Assembly (NCBI RefSeq): GCF_032878955.1
Contig: NZ_CP043839.1
Span: 2,728,001 to 2,792,000 of the forward strand
Direction: 5' to 3'
Length of the DNA stretch: 64,000 nucleotides
DNA from: Butyricimonas paravirosa
Lineage (GTDB): Bacteria; Bacteroidota; Bacteroidia; Bacteroidales; Marinifilaceae
Position 1 is the stretch's first letter, and the number at the start of each line of letters is the position of its first letter. Made by a program: the position numbers and the translations under genes. This document shows, one piece after another, positions 1-9,700 of the stretch. The notes beneath the pieces are model-generated. The model did not search any database. It was not told where the DNA came from and was given only the letters and a program-made list of their open reading frames with translations.

Positions 1-981
1 CTCTCTCAAACCCATGTTTTCAATATTAATGATCCCATCTTTCCAAGAAACGACATCATTAATTTTCACTTGCCGCACGGATAAGTTATCTGCATGCACA
101 CTTAAAACAGATTGCTCCCCCGGTAACAGTACAACCGAATCCATTCCACTAACAGGTATCACTTTTACTTTCCCGGAAGCAAGCGTTGTCAAAACTGGTT
201 CCGACGGGTAAGCGGATACGTTAAACTTTGTCCCCAAAACAGAAACGGATTGTAAAGCTGTCTCAACAACAAACGGACGCATCGTATCCCGGGCAACATC
301 AAAAAACGCCTCTCCGCTGATACGAACCCTTCGTTCTCCTAAGGCAAACTTTTCCGGATACTCCAAGCGACTATCTGAATTTAACCATATCACGCTACCA
401 TCACTAAGCAAAATTCGATATAACCCGGCACCTCGCGGTACCGTGATTTTATTAAAGACAAGTACTTCCTTCTCTCTCTCCACGTCCTCCCCTGCCTTCT
501 TATCATACACAACTTTACCCTCACTGACTGCCAACTGCGTACCATCCTGCTCTTTGAATTCGATCTCACTACCACCCAAATAATGGCGTTCCCCTCCAGA
601 CAACTCTAATATCGCAGCACGGGCAGGAGCGCCAACATGAGATATTTCTTTATTATTATCCATAGAAGAATACTGCCATAACGAAACCGAAGAAATAACC
701 CCCACCACGATAGCAGCAGCAACACCCCAATATTTTAATTTAAATGCCCGATGACGCCGAGGAATTATCCGTCCCTGTATGGAAGAATAATCACCCTTGA
801 TAAGTTGAGCTCGGACAACCTCTTTCAGAATGAGATTTTCCTTTCGCATGACATCGAACAACTCACGATTCTCATCACAAGCCTCTTTCCATTCCAGAAT
901 TTCTTTTTCTTCCTCGACAGAAAGTTTGTCATTAAAAAAGTCAAACAACTCGGATTCAGTGACTTGATATTCTCTTTTCAT
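1..981 (-). CDS. FecR-family anti-sigma factor, 3' end cut by window edge
   Basis: The reading frame is open from ATG at 981 to the window edge, about 327 codons without a stop. An acidic cytoplasmic N-terminus (starts MKREYQVTESELF) is followed by one membrane helix near residues 80-98 and then a periplasmic FecR domain with the typical stretch VPRGAG...LSDGSVIWLN and EYPEKFALGERRVRISGEAFF. In this family the cytoplasmic part holds an ECF sigma factor, and a TonB-dependent SusC-like receptor signals to the periplasmic part. The matching sigma gene is at 2735-2184, but an unrelated nuclease gene lies between them. A SusC gene is expected to the left of the window. The AT-rich TAAAA leader before the ATG is normal for Bacteroidota. 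Confidence 0.9.
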   Translation of the reverse strand, partial: MKREYQVTESELFDFFNDKLSVEEEKEILEWKEACDENRELFDVMRKENLILKEVVRAQLIKGDYSSIQGRIIPRRHRAFKLKYWGVAAAIVVGVISSVSLWQYSSMDNNKEISHVGAPARAAILELSGGERHYLGGSEIEFKEQDGTQLAVSEGKVVYDKKAGEDVEREKEVLVFNKITVPRGAGLYRILLSDGSVIWLNSDSRLEYPEKFALGERRVRISGEAFFDVARDTMRPFVVETALQSVSVLGTKFNVSAYPSEPVLTTLASGKVKVIPVSGMDSVVLLPGEQSVLSVHADNLSVRQVKINDVVSWKDGIINIENMGLRE

Positions 982-1050
982 TTTTACAATAACCTTTGTT
1001 ATTCTAAAGACCGGAAAGAGTAGAAAACGGTTGAATGAAATTAGAAAAAA

Positions 1051-1102
1051 ATTCAAAAAAAAATGATAACCCTCAAATTCTATGGAATTTGAGGGTTATC
1101 AT
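1051..1102 (-). terminator. Strong intrinsic terminator of the Rpn nuclease gene
   Basis: A perfect 18-bp stem (ATGATAACCCTCAAATTC at 1063-1080, its complement at 1085-1102) closes a 4-nt loop. On the minus strand it is followed by a run of T. It sits just after the nuclease stop at 1128 and should shield fecR from that transcript. Confidence 0.9.
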
Positions 1103-1127
1103 CGTGATCTCTATTTCAAAAAGATAA

Positions 1128-2081
1128 CTACAACCTTTCAATATCCTCGGCAGTCAGTCCGGTCATTTGAATGATTATATCCATCGGCATATTCTTTTCT
1201 TTCATATTCCGGGCTACTTTCAAGATCCCCCTCTCTTCACCTTTGACCAATCCCTCCTCCCGGCCTTCTACTCGCCCCTCCTCTAGACCCTTTTCTCGAC
1301 CTTCTACTCGACCTTCTTCTAGGCCTTTCATTCGACCCTCGACTAATCCCTCTAGCTTTGCTGTACCCAGCACATCATTCTGGATCATGATAGCATCCAC
1401 GTGACGATCATACGCAGCTCGTTCTGCTTCATCCATATTATAGTAAACCAGCTTTTCCCTTGCTTCTTTCAATCCCGGAGTCTTTGTATCGGGACGGATG
1501 TAATCATTTTTCAAGTAATCCAACCACTCCTCAAGCGGGGTTGTTGCCACTTGATCAAACTCATTCACCCGGATCAAGAAATACTCTGGGAATATCTCCG
1601 ATGGCAAGCGCTGAACCAAAGCATCCCGCTCCTTCACGGTCACGTGCAAATGATCACCGGTGTGTACTCCCGTAAAGGTGTTTTGACCATGGTAAAGATA
1701 ATCATCCCCTTTTCCAATGTCAAAATAAAGAATACTAATAGAATACACTTTCTTCACTTCTGAATAAAGTTCTCCTAGCTTGATATGCTCGGTAATCGCC
1801 TTGGCTGCACCATAAAGAATTCGTTCAAGGAAATATAATTCCCTAGTAACTTGCACCTCCACGATAATAATCTCACCCTCGCTATCCCGGGCCTTAACAT
1901 CTACCCGGTTAAACTTGTCCTCGTAAATCTGTTGATTACCCTCGCTTTCCAATATATCTATAATGTGAACTTGACGACCAAGTAACACGGTTAACAACCC
2001 TTCCAAAACGACAAAATTCGCCTTGTCCCGCAATAACCGTTTCACGGCCCAATCAAATCGAATGTATTTATTCTTGTCCAT
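1128..2081 (-). CDS. Rpn-family recombination-promoting nuclease / PD-(D/E)XK transposase
   Basis: The N-terminus (KYIRFDWAVKRLLRDKANF) and the core with IYEDKFNRVDVKARDS and EIIIVEVQV match the PD-(D/E)XK nuclease family transposase (Rpn, PF12784 type). These are DNA endonucleases linked to RecA-independent recombination. D and E-x-Q of the nuclease core are visible. The C-terminus carries a 12-residue repeat (GLEEGRVEGREK, GLEEGRVEGREE, then degenerate), a charged helix common in this family. I place the start at ATG 2081 (317 aa): the longer frame begins with TTG at 2108, and that codon lies inside the -7 promoter element at 2113-2106. The gene has its own promoter and terminator and sits between an ECF sigma gene and its FecR partner. 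Confidence 0.88.
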   Translation of the reverse strand: MDKNKYIRFDWAVKRLLRDKANFVVLEGLLTVLLGRQVHIIDILESEGNQQIYEDKFNRVDVKARDSEGEIIIVEVQVTRELYFLERILYGAAKAITEHIKLGELYSEVKKVYSISILYFDIGKGDDYLYHGQNTFTGVHTGDHLHVTVKERDALVQRLPSEIFPEYFLIRVNEFDQVATTPLEEWLDYLKNDYIRPDTKTPGLKEAREKLVYYNMDEAERAAYDRHVDAIMIQNDVLGTAKLEGLVEGRMKGLEEGRVEGREKGLEEGRVEGREEGLVKGEERGILKVARNMKEKNMPMDIIIQMTGLTAEDIERL

Positions 2082-2105
2082 GTGGAAATAGTTTACTTCT
2101 CTATT

Positions 2106-2113
2106 CAAAGGTA
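2106..2113 (-). promoter_or_regulatory. -7 promoter box of the Rpn gene
   Basis: TACCTTTG on the minus strand matches the Bacteroidota TAnnTTTG element and lies 25 nt before ATG 2081. It overlaps the upstream TTG candidate start and so decides the start choice. No clear -33 box is seen. Confidence 0.55.
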
Positions 2114-2183
2114 AGCTTTTTTACGAGATTAAGGGAGGAAAAAATGTGATTTAACTTTTCTACCGATCGTACCGGTATCAGGT

Positions 2184-2735
2184 TCATTCGAACCTGAAGT
2201 GCCAGAACCCGGAAAAGACTTTCCTCAAATACTTCAAAGCATTCACGAGCAACGTTTTTACCGTCGCTATCGAAATGGAAAAACGATCTGCCGTCTCCCG
2301 GTAACTCAACCCATCAATATACACTGACTTCAAAACCTCGCGTGTTCTCGGGGGCAATTTCTCGATCTCAACTTCTATTGCCTGCAAAATCTCCTCTGTC
2401 AGCCAATCCGTGTCCTCAACTTCCACATTCTCGTTCAACTCACCACAAGCCTCGCGTAAGGGATCCCTCTTTTCCAATAACTTCAACGCCCGATTTCTTA
2501 CTGAAGCAAAAAGATATCCCCGAAGATTACCCGAAGTGATTCGCGCATAAGCTCGCTGCTCCCAGAATGCCACGAAGAAATCCTGTACCAGATCTTCCGC
2601 CGCCGGAATATCACCCAAAAACGAGTCAGCCCATAAAACCAACGGTCGATAATAACTATTGAACAAGACCTCCATCCCCCGGGGATCGTCATGTCCAACT
2701 AAAAGTTTACATATCAACTTATCATCAACCTGCAT
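2184..2735 (-). CDS. ECF RNA polymerase sigma-70 factor, Bacteroides type
   Basis: This 183-aa protein has a sigma region 2 (residues ~22-90, with AEDLVQDFFVAFWEQR) and a sigma region 4 helix-turn-helix (residues ~128-178, LPPRTREVLKSVYIDGLSY then SISIATVKTLLVNALKYLR). Such factors are held by a FecR anti-sigma and, when released by a SusC-like transducer, switch on transport genes. The fecR gene starts 1.2 kb downstream at 981 instead of directly adjacent, because an Rpn nuclease gene intervenes. The stop codon lies inside a small hairpin (about 2177-2196). The start is ATG at 2735. Confidence 0.9.
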   Translation of the reverse strand: MQVDDKLICKLLVGHDDPRGMEVLFNSYYRPLVLWADSFLGDIPAAEDLVQDFFVAFWEQRAYARITSGNLRGYLFASVRNRALKLLEKRDPLREACGELNENVEVEDTDWLTEEILQAIEVEIEKLPPRTREVLKSVYIDGLSYRETADRFSISIATVKTLLVNALKYLRKVFSGFWHFRFE

Positions 2736-2786
2736 AAATTCAAAAACTCGCTACCATGTATAAATTATTAGATTTACAAACTTATA

Positions 2787-2806
2787 CAAAAAACTTCGGT
2801 TTTTGG
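2787..2806 (-). terminator. Probable rsgA terminator
   Basis: CAAAAAAC-TTCG-GTTTTTGG forms an A/T-rich hairpin with a four-base loop, 37 nt past the rsgA stop. The stem is short and has one mismatch, so this is a moderate call. Confidence 0.45.
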
Positions 2807-2842
2807 ATATACATAACGAAAATTCCGTTCCCTCAAAACCCT

Positions 2843-3763
2843 TTATTTCCGATATTTTTCATCTCCTTCCTCGAACATGCTTACATAGCTGAAATAGCGA
2901 CTCTCGCTGATTTCCCCCTTCTCCACGGCTTCCAGCACGGCACATCCCGGTTCGTGAATATGCGTGCAATTATAGAATCGGCATTCACTTGCCCGCTTGA
3001 ATATTTCCGGGAAATAATGTGATATCTCTGTTTTTTCCATGTGAATCAACCCGAACGCCCGGATTCCGGGAGTATCGACGATGTACCCGCCAAAACTCAA
3101 CGGGAACATTTCTGCGAACGTGGTGGTATGTTTTCCCGTGTCATGGGAATCGGAAATCTCCGCCACTTTCAGTTTTAATCCCGGCTCGACACGATTGATC
3201 AGCGAGGATTTTCCCACCCCCGACAAGCCGGAAAACACGGTCACTTTATCCTTCAAGGCCGTCACCACGTCTTCCATCCCCTCCCCGGTCAACGAGGACA
3301 CGTGAAAACATTCATACCCCACCTGCATATAGATCTGGGTCAAAGCTCCCAATAGCAATAAATCCTCCTCATCGTACAAATCTATCTTGTTAAACACGAG
3401 TATGGCTGGAATCCGGTAAGCCTCCACGGATGCTAGGAAACGATCGATAAAAACGGTCGATGTAACGGGATGATTCACCGTCACCACCAACACCGCCTGA
3501 TCAACATTCGCGGCGATAATATGCGCCTCTTTCGACAAGTTCGTTGATTTCCGGATAATGTAATTCTTCCGATCTTCAATCCGGTTGATCACCGCGCCAT
3601 CGGGATTGACCACCACCTCGACAACATCCCCTACCGCAACAGGATTCGTGGTCTTAATCCCTTTCATCCGGAACTTCCCCTTGATCCGACAGTCCAGCAC
3701 TTCCCCCGATTCCATTCGCACGGAATACCAACTTCCGGTAGATTTCACAACAATCCCTTTCAT
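2843..3763 (-). CDS. rsgA: Small ribosomal subunit biogenesis GTPase RsgA
   Basis: This 306-aa protein has the circularly permuted GTPase order of RsgA: an N-terminal OB-fold (residues 1-70), G4 motif FNKID (124-128), G1 GLSGVGKS (179-186), G3 DTPG (230-233), and a C-terminal zinc motif with C261, C266, H268 and C274. RsgA binds the 30S subunit late in assembly and hydrolyses GTP to release maturation factors. Length and all motifs are normal. It is transcribed divergently from rdgB. The ATG at 3763 is the only good start. Confidence 0.97.
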   Translation of the reverse strand: MKGIVVKSTGSWYSVRMESGEVLDCRIKGKFRMKGIKTTNPVAVGDVVEVVVNPDGAVINRIEDRKNYIIRKSTNLSKEAHIIAANVDQAVLVVTVNHPVTSTVFIDRFLASVEAYRIPAILVFNKIDLYDEEDLLLLGALTQIYMQVGYECFHVSSLTGEGMEDVVTALKDKVTVFSGLSGVGKSSLINRVEPGLKLKVAEISDSHDTGKHTTTFAEMFPLSFGGYIVDTPGIRAFGLIHMEKTEISHYFPEIFKRASECRFYNCTHIHEPGCAVLEAVEKGEISESRYFSYVSMFEEGDEKYRK

Positions 3764-3798
3764 ATTATCAATTTAATGGTTCCTGTTTTACCCGAATG

Positions 3799-3806
3799 CA
3801 AATATA
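3799..3806 (-). promoter_or_regulatory. -7 promoter box of rsgA
   Basis: TATATTTG on the minus strand, 36 nt before the rsgA ATG, fits TAnnTTTG. The -33 element is not obvious. Confidence 0.5.
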
Positions 3807-3975
3807 CACGATATAATTTTCTTCTCGCACGGACCGAGAAAAATTATAATATCAAGGATTATAAATTGTCCTACCCACGACAGTCCCACGTCAATCTTTA
3901 ATACATGATTAATCTTGTATTTCTACCTGATCAATAGCTGAAATCACTCTTTTATCATGCTTTTAAAATTCTTAT

Positions 3976-4040
3976 AAAACGCTATTCTAAGTATAGCGTT
4001 TTAATAGGGTTTTAATAGCGTTCTAATAGCGTTTTACACG
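3976..4040. repeat. 11-bp tandem repeat with adjoining hairpin in the rsgA-rdgB gap
   Basis: The 400-bp divergent gap holds four 11-bp units from 3997 (CGTTTTAATAG, GGTTTTAATAG, CGTTCTAATAG, CGTTTTACACG). A 10-bp inverted repeat precedes and overlaps them (AAAACGCTAT at 3976-3985, ATAGCGTTTT at 3993-4002). The period is close to one helical turn. Apart from the two promoters, nothing else is seen in the gap. Confidence 0.75.
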
Positions 4041-4134
4041 GTAGTGGTCTAGTAGTAATCATCTATAAATCATGACTTTTTAACTTTACACGGCATTTCT
4101 AGGGATAATCGTTAGTTTCTACTCCCAATTTCAC

Positions 4135-4142
4135 TACCTTTG
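4135..4142 (+). promoter_or_regulatory. -7 promoter box of rdgB-recO
   Basis: TACCTTTG lies 24 nt before the rdgB ATG, with a weak upstream TTAGTTTC at 4112-4119. It is probably the promoter of the rdgB-recO pair. Confidence 0.6.
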
Positions 4143-4165
4143 CAACATACAAATTATTACAAGCC

Positions 4166-4741
4166 ATGAAATTAGTTTTCGCTACCAATAATGCCCACAA
4201 GCTGGAAGAAATAAAAGAAATGCTCGGTTCCCAGCATGAGATCGTTTCCTTGAAAGAGATTCAATGCCATGAGGACATTCCGGAAGAACAAGACACGCTC
4301 GAAGGGAATGCTCTTCAAAAAGCCAGGTATATTCACGAGAAATATGGCTTAGACTGTTTCGCGGATGATACAGGATTAGAAATAAAAGCCTTGAACAATG
4401 CTCCCGGTGTTTATTCCGCACGATACGCCGGTAATGCCCACGACTCGGAAGCCAACATGAAAAAAGTTTTACAAGAGATGCAAAATATATCGGAACGCCA
4501 AGCCCGTTTCAGAACTGTTATCGCTTTAATTCTCGGGGAAAAGGAATACTTGTTTGAAGGTATTGTCAATGGGGAAATTCTCACAAGCAAGCATGGGCAC
4601 GAGGGATTCGGTTACGATCCGATTTTCCGTCCCGAAGGTTTTCAAGAAAGTTTTGCCGAAATGCCCCTTCACGAGAAAAACGAAATCAGCCACCGGGGCC
4701 AAGCCGTCCGGGCATTATGCAGTTTTTTAAACAACTTATAA
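4166..4741 (+). CDS. rdgB: XTP/dITP diphosphatase (RdgB/HAM1 family)
   Basis: This 191-aa protein hydrolyses non-canonical purine triphosphates (XTP, dITP, ITP) to monophosphates, cleaning the nucleotide pool. Visible motifs are the N-terminal FATNNAHKLEE substrate loop, CFADDTGLEI with metal-binding acidic residues near residue 70, GVYSARYAG, and GFGYDPIF near 150, then the C-terminal SHRGQAVRAL. Length is typical. It lies 6 bp upstream of recO in the same orientation, so the two are probably co-transcribed. Confidence 0.96.
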   Translation: MKLVFATNNAHKLEEIKEMLGSQHEIVSLKEIQCHEDIPEEQDTLEGNALQKARYIHEKYGLDCFADDTGLEIKALNNAPGVYSARYAGNAHDSEANMKKVLQEMQNISERQARFRTVIALILGEKEYLFEGIVNGEILTSKHGHEGFGYDPIFRPEGFQESFAEMPLHEKNEISHRGQAVRALCSFLNNL

Positions 4742-4747
4742 AAAAGC

Positions 4748-5464
4748 ATGCACACGGTGAAGGCCATCATATTAAAAAGCATACCTCATTCCGAACAGCA
4801 ACAAATTCTACATGTTTATTCGGAAGAAAGAGGTTATATGCAAATGATTACCCCGTTAGCCCTGTTCAAGCGTAAAGCGAACACCTCCGCCCAGTGTATG
4901 CAAATCGTGGAAATCGAGTTTATCCCTAATGAAAGGGGGGGACTCCACAAACTGAAATCATTCTCTCCACTCGTAAACACGTCTGCCATCTATTTCGACG
5001 TGTACAAAATGAATATAGCCCTGTTGTGGGGTGAAATATTAAACCTCGTGCTACGGGATTCCGACCCGAACCCCAGCCTATACGAGTACATCAAAACTTC
5101 CGTGGAATACTTGAATATCACACGGGAGGACATCGCCAATTTCAACTTGCTATTCCTGTTTCGGTTGGGCAAATTACTCGGGTTCAGCATAGACAATAGC
5201 ACATACCACCCCGACCACGTGTTCAACATCAATGACGGATGTTTTTATCCCACAGGTTCACCGGGAAGTTACCATACGGGGCCACATTCCGCCAAAGCAA
5301 TCCATGCCCTCTGCACGTGCCAGTTACAAGAATTGAAAGACATCCCGCTTAATCAACAGGGACGCAAGATTTTACTCGACATAGCCCTGCTCTTTCTCGG
5401 GTTCCATCTGAACTTGGATTTTAACACGAAAAGTATCCGGGTTATCCGGGAGATATTTTCTTGA
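4748..5464 (+). CDS. recO: DNA repair protein RecO
   Basis: This 238-aa protein starts MHTVKAIILKSIPHSEQQQIL, typical of the RecO OB-fold, followed by a helical domain. RecO acts with RecR to load RecA on SSB-coated single-stranded DNA. I see no zinc-binding cysteine cluster; only scattered cysteines occur, which is common in Bacteroidota RecO. It follows rdgB by 6 bp. After its stop there is no strong terminator. Confidence 0.9.
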   Translation: MHTVKAIILKSIPHSEQQQILHVYSEERGYMQMITPLALFKRKANTSAQCMQIVEIEFIPNERGGLHKLKSFSPLVNTSAIYFDVYKMNIALLWGEILNLVLRDSDPNPSLYEYIKTSVEYLNITREDIANFNLLFLFRLGKLLGFSIDNSTYHPDHVFNINDGCFYPTGSPGSYHTGPHSAKAIHALCTCQLQELKDIPLNQQGRKILLDIALLFLGFHLNLDFNTKSIRVIREIFS

Positions 5465-5552
5465 TGATGCGTGTTCATCGATAAAATCGAGGTTTCTGTC
5501 CCGAAATTACCGACGTTGACTTGAATTAATTGATCAATAACGCTGTATTTCA

Positions 5553-5560
5553 TATCTTTA
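5553..5560 (+). promoter_or_regulatory. Possible -7 box before a 25-codon ORF
   Basis: TATCTTTA matches 7 of 8 positions of TAnnTTTG and lies 23 nt before ATG 5584. It is the only promoter-like element in this 330-bp gap. Confidence 0.35.
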
Positions 5561-5583
5561 CAGAAAACTTAAACGAAAATCAC

Positions 5584-5661
5584 ATGAAACAGGGTAAAGC
5601 ATCCGGCAGTCAACAAAAATTCACCAAAATGGCCTTCGAGAACCAACATTGGAAGTCATAA
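5584..5661 (+). CDS. Candidate 25-aa basic small protein
   Basis: An ATG-started ORF of 25 codons lies between recO and the efflux island. The peptide begins MKQGKASGSQQ and ends ENQHWKS. It is strongly basic, has no hydrophobic stretch, and follows a plausible -7 box. An A/T-rich weak inverted repeat follows the stop. I do not recognise the family. A chance ORF of this length is quite possible, so support depends on conservation in related genomes. The remaining gap up to 5794 shows no other gene and no clear consensus promoter for the ABC operon. Confidence 0.4.
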   Translation: MKQGKASGSQQKFTKMAFENQHWKS

Positions 5662-5794
5662 GTTAATATTTTGTTAAAATAATAAACCTTTTTAAGCAAA
5701 AAGTGTCTCACTCAAACTAGGATATTTCACATTTTATTAACATATATTCCGGCTTATTATGCATAGATTTATACCAACCTAAAATACCAGCGTT

Positions 5795-6724
5795 ATGCGT
5801 ATAAAAATTGTAAATCTGAATAAAGTCTACCCGGGAGGTAAAAAAGCCTTAAAAGACTTGAATTTGGAAATCGAACCGGGGATGTTCGGCCTGTTGGGAC
5901 CGAATGGAGCAGGAAAAACCTCTCTCATGAGAATCATGACTCTATTGCAGAGTTGCACGTCAGGAACCATCTATTTTGATGATTATGACATTGCCAAGGA
6001 CCGGAAAGCGATTCGCTCCCTGCTGGGCTACTTGCCACAGGACTTCCGTTTCTTCGAGAAACTGAAAACCTGGGAATTCCTCGATTACGGTGCCGGGCTT
6101 GCAGGGATCAAGGGGAAGCAACACCGGGCCGAAGTGGTAGACGAGATGCTACGCAAAGTTGGTTTATTTGAAGTCCGTGACCGTTGGGCCAACCGGTTAT
6201 CCGGGGGTATGAAACGAAGACTCGGGATCGCCCAAGCCATCATCGGAAACCCGAAAGTGATTATCGTGGACGAGCCGACTACCGGACTGGACCCGGAAGA
6301 GAGAATCCGGTTCCGTAACATCCTGTCAGACATCAGCGACAAGGATTCCATCATTATCCTTTCCACCCATATCGTGGGAGACATTTCAAGTACCTGTAAG
6401 AAACTGGCCTTGCTAAACCGCGGAGAACTGAAGTTTGAAGGTTCACCGGACGAGATGATCGATCTGGCTCGCGGAAAAGTATGGGAGATCTTCGTAACCG
6501 ACATGGAATACGAAGAAATCAAAGATAAATACCCGATTATTTCAACCATCCCGACGGACGGCGGTATGGAGATTCAGGTCGTGGCCGATGCCATTGACGG
6601 CTACTCGCACAAAGCCATCGAACCGAACCTCGAACATGCCTACGTTTACTACATGGACTACTTGCTGAAAGACAAGATGAACATGCAGGTTGAAGCAATC
6701 AAAGAAAATGAATTGTTCAAGTAA
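5795..6724 (+). CDS. ABC transporter ATP-binding protein
   Basis: This 309-aa nucleotide-binding subunit has all motifs: Walker A GPNGAGKT (~38-45), Q-loop LPQDF, signature LSGGM, Walker B VIIVDEPTTG, and the switch histidine in STH. It is of the ABC-2 exporter type (CcmA/NatA-like) and acts at the inner face of the cytoplasmic membrane. It is first in a same-strand run with an ABC-2 permease, TolC, adaptor and two RND pumps. Its sequence is clearly paralogous to the ATPase fused to the RND pump at 15807-20546 (shared FGLLGPNGAGKT, LPQ-F, AWEFL/TWEFL, ERIRFRN). Its natural partner is probably the permease 19 bp downstream. Confidence 0.95.
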   Translation: MRIKIVNLNKVYPGGKKALKDLNLEIEPGMFGLLGPNGAGKTSLMRIMTLLQSCTSGTIYFDDYDIAKDRKAIRSLLGYLPQDFRFFEKLKTWEFLDYGAGLAGIKGKQHRAEVVDEMLRKVGLFEVRDRWANRLSGGMKRRLGIAQAIIGNPKVIIVDEPTTGLDPEERIRFRNILSDISDKDSIIILSTHIVGDISSTCKKLALLNRGELKFEGSPDEMIDLARGKVWEIFVTDMEYEEIKDKYPIISTIPTDGGMEIQVVADAIDGYSHKAIEPNLEHAYVYYMDYLLKDKMNMQVEAIKENELFK

Positions 6725-6743
6725 ATCTTAGAAGAAACCAGCG

Positions 6744-9700
6744 ATGAATATTCACAACATCAGCACAATATCGAGATACGAAACCAAGCTCCTACGGAGA
6801 AGCTGGCTATTTCGTATATTCGCTATTTTATCCCTTTTAGTTATCGTATTTTTTCACATGGGTACACAGTCAAACCTGGGATGGTTCGAATGGGTCATGG
6901 TTGCCATGCCATCCTCCATCCCGTTTGTCAATATCTACCTTTTCAATATCGCACAATCTGTCATTGCCATATTCCTGGCAGGGAGCTTTTTAAAGCGAGA
7001 TAAAAAGTTAGATACAGCCGAAGTAATTTACGTACGCCCGATGAGTAACGCGGATTATATCATCGGGAAAACATGGGGGATCGTGAAAGTGTTTGTATCG
7101 TTAAACATTATCGCTTTACTCATCGCTGGTTTCATTCATTTGTTTGCGAGTGAATCCCCGTTTACCCTATTCCCCTATTTCTTCTACCTACTCACGTTAT
7201 CGATCCCGTCACTGATTTTCGTGCTGGGACTATCGTTCGTGATCATGAGTTTCATTCGTAACCAAGCGGTTACGTTCGTAATTATGTTAGGATTCATCGG
7301 GGTAACCTTATCTTATCTCGGGGACGCGGAACACGGAACGTTTGACTTCTTCGCCCTCACGGTGCCGAATATGTTCTCCGACGTGCTGGGACACACGAAC
7401 TTGTTTCCCTATCTCGTTCAACGATTGACATTCTTGCTATTGGGAATGGGATTACTCACGTTTACCATCGCCATGGTCAACCGCTTACCGTTACATCCCA
7501 AGAAAAATATCTTGCTGAACGCCCTGGGATGTATTATCCTGATCGCCGGAATCGGCTGTGGTTTCACCTATTTCACCCGATTCCATCACGTTGACAATCA
7601 ACGCAAATTATATTCTGAAAGATACAAGAAATACAATAATATTGACAAAGTTCATTTGATAGATCAAGAGATTATATTCTCACAAGACGGTAAAAAGATT
7701 ACCGTCAATTCACACGTAAAGGTCCAAAACCGGAATCACCAGGAGATCGACAAAATCGTGTTCTACTTGAACCCATCCCTGCAAGTTGAAAAATTAACCC
7801 GCCAAGGAGAAGAAATTCCCTATAAAAGAGATGCGCAAGTTATTATTGCGGAACACAAACTCCGCCCGTACGAGAGCCTTGAACTGGATATCACGTATAA
7901 CGGTTCCATCGACGAGAATATCTGCTACCTGGACATCACGGACGAAGAATATTACGACACGCAAACCGGAAGTAGCATTCTCCGTTTCGGGAAAAGATAC
8001 GCTTTCGTGCAGGATAAATTTACCCTGCTGACCCCGGAATGCCTGTGGTACCCCTCTACCTTTCCACCGGTAAACCCGGAAGCTCCTTATAATATCCGGA
8101 AAAACTTCTCGAATTACACTCTAAAAGTGATTCATCCCGATGACCGGACGATTCTTTCACAAGGGACACCTTTCCAATCGGGGGACACGACAATATTCCG
8201 AAATAAAGAGCAACTGCCCGGCATCAGTTTAGCCATCGGGGACTACGAGAAGAAGAGTATCGTGGTTGATTCCGTGCAGATCGAATTATACAATTTTAAG
8301 GGTCACGATTTCTATTCTGAAGTTTTTCCTAACATTTCGGACACGTTAGCCGGATTCCTTCAGGATGTGAAATCCGAATACGAGTTGAGAAAAGGCCGTA
8401 AATACCCGTATCAGAAATTTATCATGGCAGAAACGCCTATTTCTTACACGGGTTACGTACGAAATTGGAAAGGGAACAGCGAGCAGGCGCAACCGGAGAT
8501 GGTTTTCCTTCCGGAATTTGCCACGACCCTGCCTAGCAGTAATTTCAAATTTGCCAAGAAAAGAATGGCCAACTGGGGACGACGTGATCCCCAGGGAGCG
8601 ATGGAAGAAATTGACGTGGAAATGAACGTTATACGGGATTTTGTCCGCCGGGTTCTTCTCTCGGAGGAAACGTTTCAAGAAGAGGGAAATACATTCGTGA
8701 ATATGTTCTCTGGCGAATGGTCCGGGACATCCAAGCTGAACAAGTACGATTTATCGTCCATGTATTTTAATTACGCGGGTTCTATTTATTCCCAGAATTT
8801 CCCGATCATAGACATCGTGATGAACACCATGCTAAAACAGGAAGAAAGCGATCAGGGAAGACATTTCTTCCGGATGTTCAACGGGATGGGCGATGACCAA
8901 CGAGCCGCCGCTTATCTGAACGGGAAAAGTTTTGAACAAGCCGTACTTGATAACACGCTTTCGACAGAGGTGTTCTACGAAATGATGAAACTAAAGGGCG
9001 TTTACCTAAGGAACTATATAAACTCACGCCTTTCATCAAACGAGTTCAAGGAATTCATGGCTGAATTCACGAAAAAATACCAGTTTCAAGAAGTTAATTT
9101 CACTCGCCTGAACAGTGAGTTTATCCGTAAATTCCATTTCAATTTAATGGATTTCATCCCGAACTGGTACACGATAAACAGCACGCCTCGTTTTATCGTG
9201 AAAGGGGTGGATGCCGATCAAGTAGAAGTCGGGGATTACACGAAATATATCGTGAAGTTCCAAGTGTACAACCCCACGAATGTAGAAGGCGTGATTTCCG
9301 TCAACGTGGAAGAAGGAGGCGGAATGTTCCCCGGCGGCCCGCGGGGAAGAAGAGGACGGGCCGCTCAAATGGAGTCCAAACCAGCGAAAAATTACATTAT
9401 AGAACCGCAGAAATACAAAGAGATTCGTATTTTATGTGACGAACGTCCGAGTAACCTCACGATTAACACGAATATCTCGCAGAATCTACCCAGTACGATC
9501 ATGCAGAATTTCGCCAAAGTGACCACCACGACGACCGACACGGTAACAGGAATATTCGACGCAAATGCCACCCTTTTCACGTTTAACCCGAAAGAGATCA
9601 CGGTTGACAACGAAGATCCCGGATTCCGGATAATCGAATCCAATCAAAAGAACAAGCTACAATCCTTCTTCAAGAAGGAGAGCGAAGATAAATACAAGAA

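Noticed and set aside
1171..1763. Plus-strand ORFs opposite the Rpn gene, including a Ser/Arg/Pro-rich 77-aa frame
   Set aside because: Antisense shadow of the charged 12-residue repeat in the nuclease; no promoter or start signal.
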